NCBI GenBank assembly: GCA_018882545.1
Contig: VERS01000094.1
Span: 1-7,271 of the forward strand
Source of the DNA: Mycobacterium sp.
GTDB taxonomy: Bacteria; Actinomycetota; Actinomycetes; Mycobacteriales; Mycobacteriaceae
DNA: 7,271 bases
Reading direction: 5' to 3'
Position 1 is the first letter of the stretch; each line of letters starts with the position of its first letter. The position numbers and the translations under genes are program-made. Shown here piece by piece: positions 6,123 through 7,271 of this stretch. The notes under the pieces are model-generated. The model was not told where the DNA came from. It did not search any database and was given only the letters and a program-made list of their open reading frames with translations.

Positions 6123-6419
6123 ATGAACACCGCAACCGCCACCAAGAAGTTCGCCCTCGCCACCCTGACCGCCCCCGTGCTGGCCGCCCTCGCGATCGGC
6201 ATGGCCGGCTCCGCCCACGCCGACTCACCCACCTCGGCCGGCGACCAGATCAACTCCCTGCAGGCTGCGGGCATCCACGTCGTCGTCACCAAGGCCGCGA
6301 ACGCAACCCTCGACCAGTGCACGGTGATCGCGGTCCGCCAGGACCACCCCCACGAGCACCACGGCGGCCCGCAACACGACGCCTTTCACACCGCCTACGT
6401 CGACCTGGCCTGCCACTGA
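6123..6419 (+). CDS. Small secreted mycobacterial protein with His-rich tail
   Basis: The protein has 98 residues. Residues 1-34 are a signal peptide with core LTAPVLAALAIGMAGSA and predicted cleavage after AHA at 31-33. The mature protein of about 65 residues contains DQINSLQAAGIHVVVTK (41-57), then LDQCTVIAVRQ (63-73) and a final YVDLACH (92-98). I recognise this layout from a family of small secreted mycobacterial proteins of unknown function, with C66 and C97 placed to form one disulfide. Unusually, a His-rich insertion (HPHEHHGGPQHDAFH, about 75-89) sits between the CTV strand and the last strand and could bind metal ions. The frame is open upstream, but the MNT start is fixed by the leaderless TAACGT element and by the paralogous leader at 5798. 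The gene ends 33 bases before the MFS gene with no terminator seen, so co-transcription is likely. Confidence 0.8.
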   Translation: MNTATATKKFALATLTAPVLAALAIGMAGSAHADSPTSAGDQINSLQAAGIHVVVTKAANATLDQCTVIAVRQDHPHEHHGGPQHDAFHTAYVDLACH

Positions 6420-6437
6420 AACCCCCGTTCACCGCCG

Positions 6438-6446
6438 AGAAGGGAG
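6438..6446 (+). promoter_or_regulatory. Ribosome-binding site of the MFS exporter gene
   Basis: AGAAGGGAG resembles the AGAAAGGAG Shine-Dalgarno consensus and lies 6 bases before the GTG at 6453. It decides this start in a frame that has no ATG near its beginning. Confidence 0.75.
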
Positions 6447-6452
6447 CCGACC

Positions 6453-7271
6453 GTGACCTACCGCTGGCCGGCCCTCGGTGTGCTCACACTGGGAGTGCTC
6501 CTGATCGGGATCGACAGCACGGTCCTGGCCGTGGCCTCGCCGTTCATCAGCGTCCAGTTCGCGGCGAGTGCGACCGACGTGCTGTGGATCGGCGACATCT
6601 ACTCGTTCGTTCTGGCGGGTCTGCTCGTCGCGATGGGCAGCATCGGTGACCGCATTGGTCACAAGAAGTTGTTACTGGGCGCCGCAACCGCTTTCGCACT
6701 CATCTCGGCGGCTGCTGCCTTTGCGCCGTCGGTGGGACTCCTGATCGGAGCCCGGGCGCTGCTCGGGGTCGCCGGCGCGGCCCTGGCGCCGTCAACGCTG
6801 GCGTTGATCCGCGGGCTGTTTCCCCACGGGCGCGAGCGCACCCTGGCCGTGGGTATCTGGGCGTCGGGGTTCTCGGCGGGCTCCGCGCTGGGTCCACTGG
6901 TCGGCGGGTTGCTGCTGGAGCACTTCTGGTGGGGCTCGGTCCTTCTGATCAACCTCCCCGTGGTCGCCGTTCTGATCGCCGGCGGCATCGTGCTGGTGCC
7001 CGAGCAGCCCGGTTGCAACCGGGGACCGTGGGACCTCGCTGGTGCCGGGATGTTCCTGCTCGGCATCCTCGGACTGGTGTACGCCGTCAAGGAGGGCGTC
7101 GCGCACGGATTGCACGTCGGCATCGCGATCACCGGGTTGCTGGGGGCCGGCGCGCTGGCGCTGTTCGTTCGGCGGCAATTGCGGCTGGCGGCGCCTCTGA
7201 TTGACCTGCGGCTCTTCGGCGACCGGGCGTTCTCGGTGGTGGTCACCGCGAATCTGATGGCGATGCTGGGT
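6453..7271 (+). CDS. DHA2-family MFS drug exporter, LfrA/QacA-like (3' partial)
   Basis: The gene starts at GTG and stays open through 273 codons to the right edge; the family is usually about 470-510 residues with 14 membrane helices, so roughly half is seen. Residue landmarks are the TM1 motif LLIGIDSTVLAVASP (16-30, with acidic D21), motif A GSIGDRIGHKK (62-72), RALLGVAGAALAPSTLALIR (101-120), and the antiporter motif C region WASGFSAGSALGPLVGG (136-152). The order and wording closely follow LfrA of Mycolicibacterium smegmatis and QacA/SmvA as I remember them. These proteins exchange protons for cationic dyes, quaternary ammonium compounds or fluoroquinolones at the inner membrane. Substrate is not determined here. 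The LfrR-type TetR repressor normally near lfrA is not visible; it may lie beyond the edge or be absent. Confidence 0.88.
   Translation, partial: MTYRWPALGVLTLGVLLIGIDSTVLAVASPFISVQFAASATDVLWIGDIYSFVLAGLLVAMGSIGDRIGHKKLLLGAATAFALISAAAAFAPSVGLLIGARALLGVAGAALAPSTLALIRGLFPHGRERTLAVGIWASGFSAGSALGPLVGGLLLEHFWWGSVLLINLPVVAVLIAGGIVLVPEQPGCNRGPWDLAGAGMFLLGILGLVYAVKEGVAHGLHVGIAITGLLGAGALALFVRRQLRLAAPLIDLRLFGDRAFSVVVTANLMAMLG

Larger units (their letters stand above)
5700..6221. repeat. Inverted duplication of a promoter plus signal-peptide cassette (arms 5700-5848 and 6073-6221)
   Basis: The two arms, each 149 bases, align head-to-head without gaps. Over the 50 non-coding bases 35 are identical, and the matches are concentrated in two blocks: an 18-base box with one mismatch and the 12-base GCCATAACGTCG with none. 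The coding part encodes near-identical signal peptides (MNT..ATKK, then APVLAALAIG). Similarity ends at about the signal-peptide cleavage site. Between the arms lie 224 bases containing the mazF-like remnant. Confidence 0.7.

Noticed and set aside
6659..7246. 195-codon - strand frame over the MFS gene
   Set aside because: The + strand encodes unmistakable MFS motifs, and the - strand product is Pro/Arg/Ser-rich without domains.

Overview
The window is very GC-rich and every gene in it has relatives I recognise from mycobacteria: an Ala/Pro-rich exported surface protein with an Ig-like domain and YVTN beta-propeller repeats, a TPR-LuxR regulator, a DUF4239 membrane protein, small secreted proteins with an MNT..ATKK leader, and an LfrA/QacA-type drug-efflux MFS protein. 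I infer a nontuberculous mycobacterium (Mycolicibacterium or Mycobacterium sensu lato). Species cannot be told from the sequence alone.

Left block (2-5158, all + strand). A large exported protein, open at the left edge, carries an Ala/Pro-rich stalk, an Ig/cadherin-like domain, a roughly seven-bladed YncE-type propeller and a Ser/Thr-rich C-terminal module. I read that last module as an aerolysin/ETX-MTX2-like beta-pore-forming fold. After 37 bases comes a TPR protein with a C-terminal LuxR-type DNA-binding domain. Its stop overlaps the GTG start of a four-helix DUF4239 (bestrophin-like) membrane protein, so those two are probably translationally coupled. The block ends at a 34-base near-perfect palindrome that looks like a terminator between convergent genes.

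Right block (5244-7271). Two small secreted-protein genes diverge from each other (5244-5798 on -, 6123-6419 on +). They share a duplicated, ungapped cassette of about 149 bases holding an upstream box, a TAACGT -10 element exactly 7 bases before the ATG (leaderless arrangement) and the signal peptide, while their mature proteins are unrelated. Between the two cassettes lies a previously hidden remnant: the C-terminal half of a MazF/PemK-type toxin on the - strand, with its N-terminal half missing. The rightmost secreted protein (His-rich tail) is followed after 33 bases by a GTG-started DHA2-family MFS exporter that runs off the right edge.

The most notable items are the propeller plus pore-forming-like fusion, the duplicated leaderless promoter/signal cassette, and the mazF remnant between its copies. 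No RNA gene, CRISPR array, insertion sequence or replication origin is seen.
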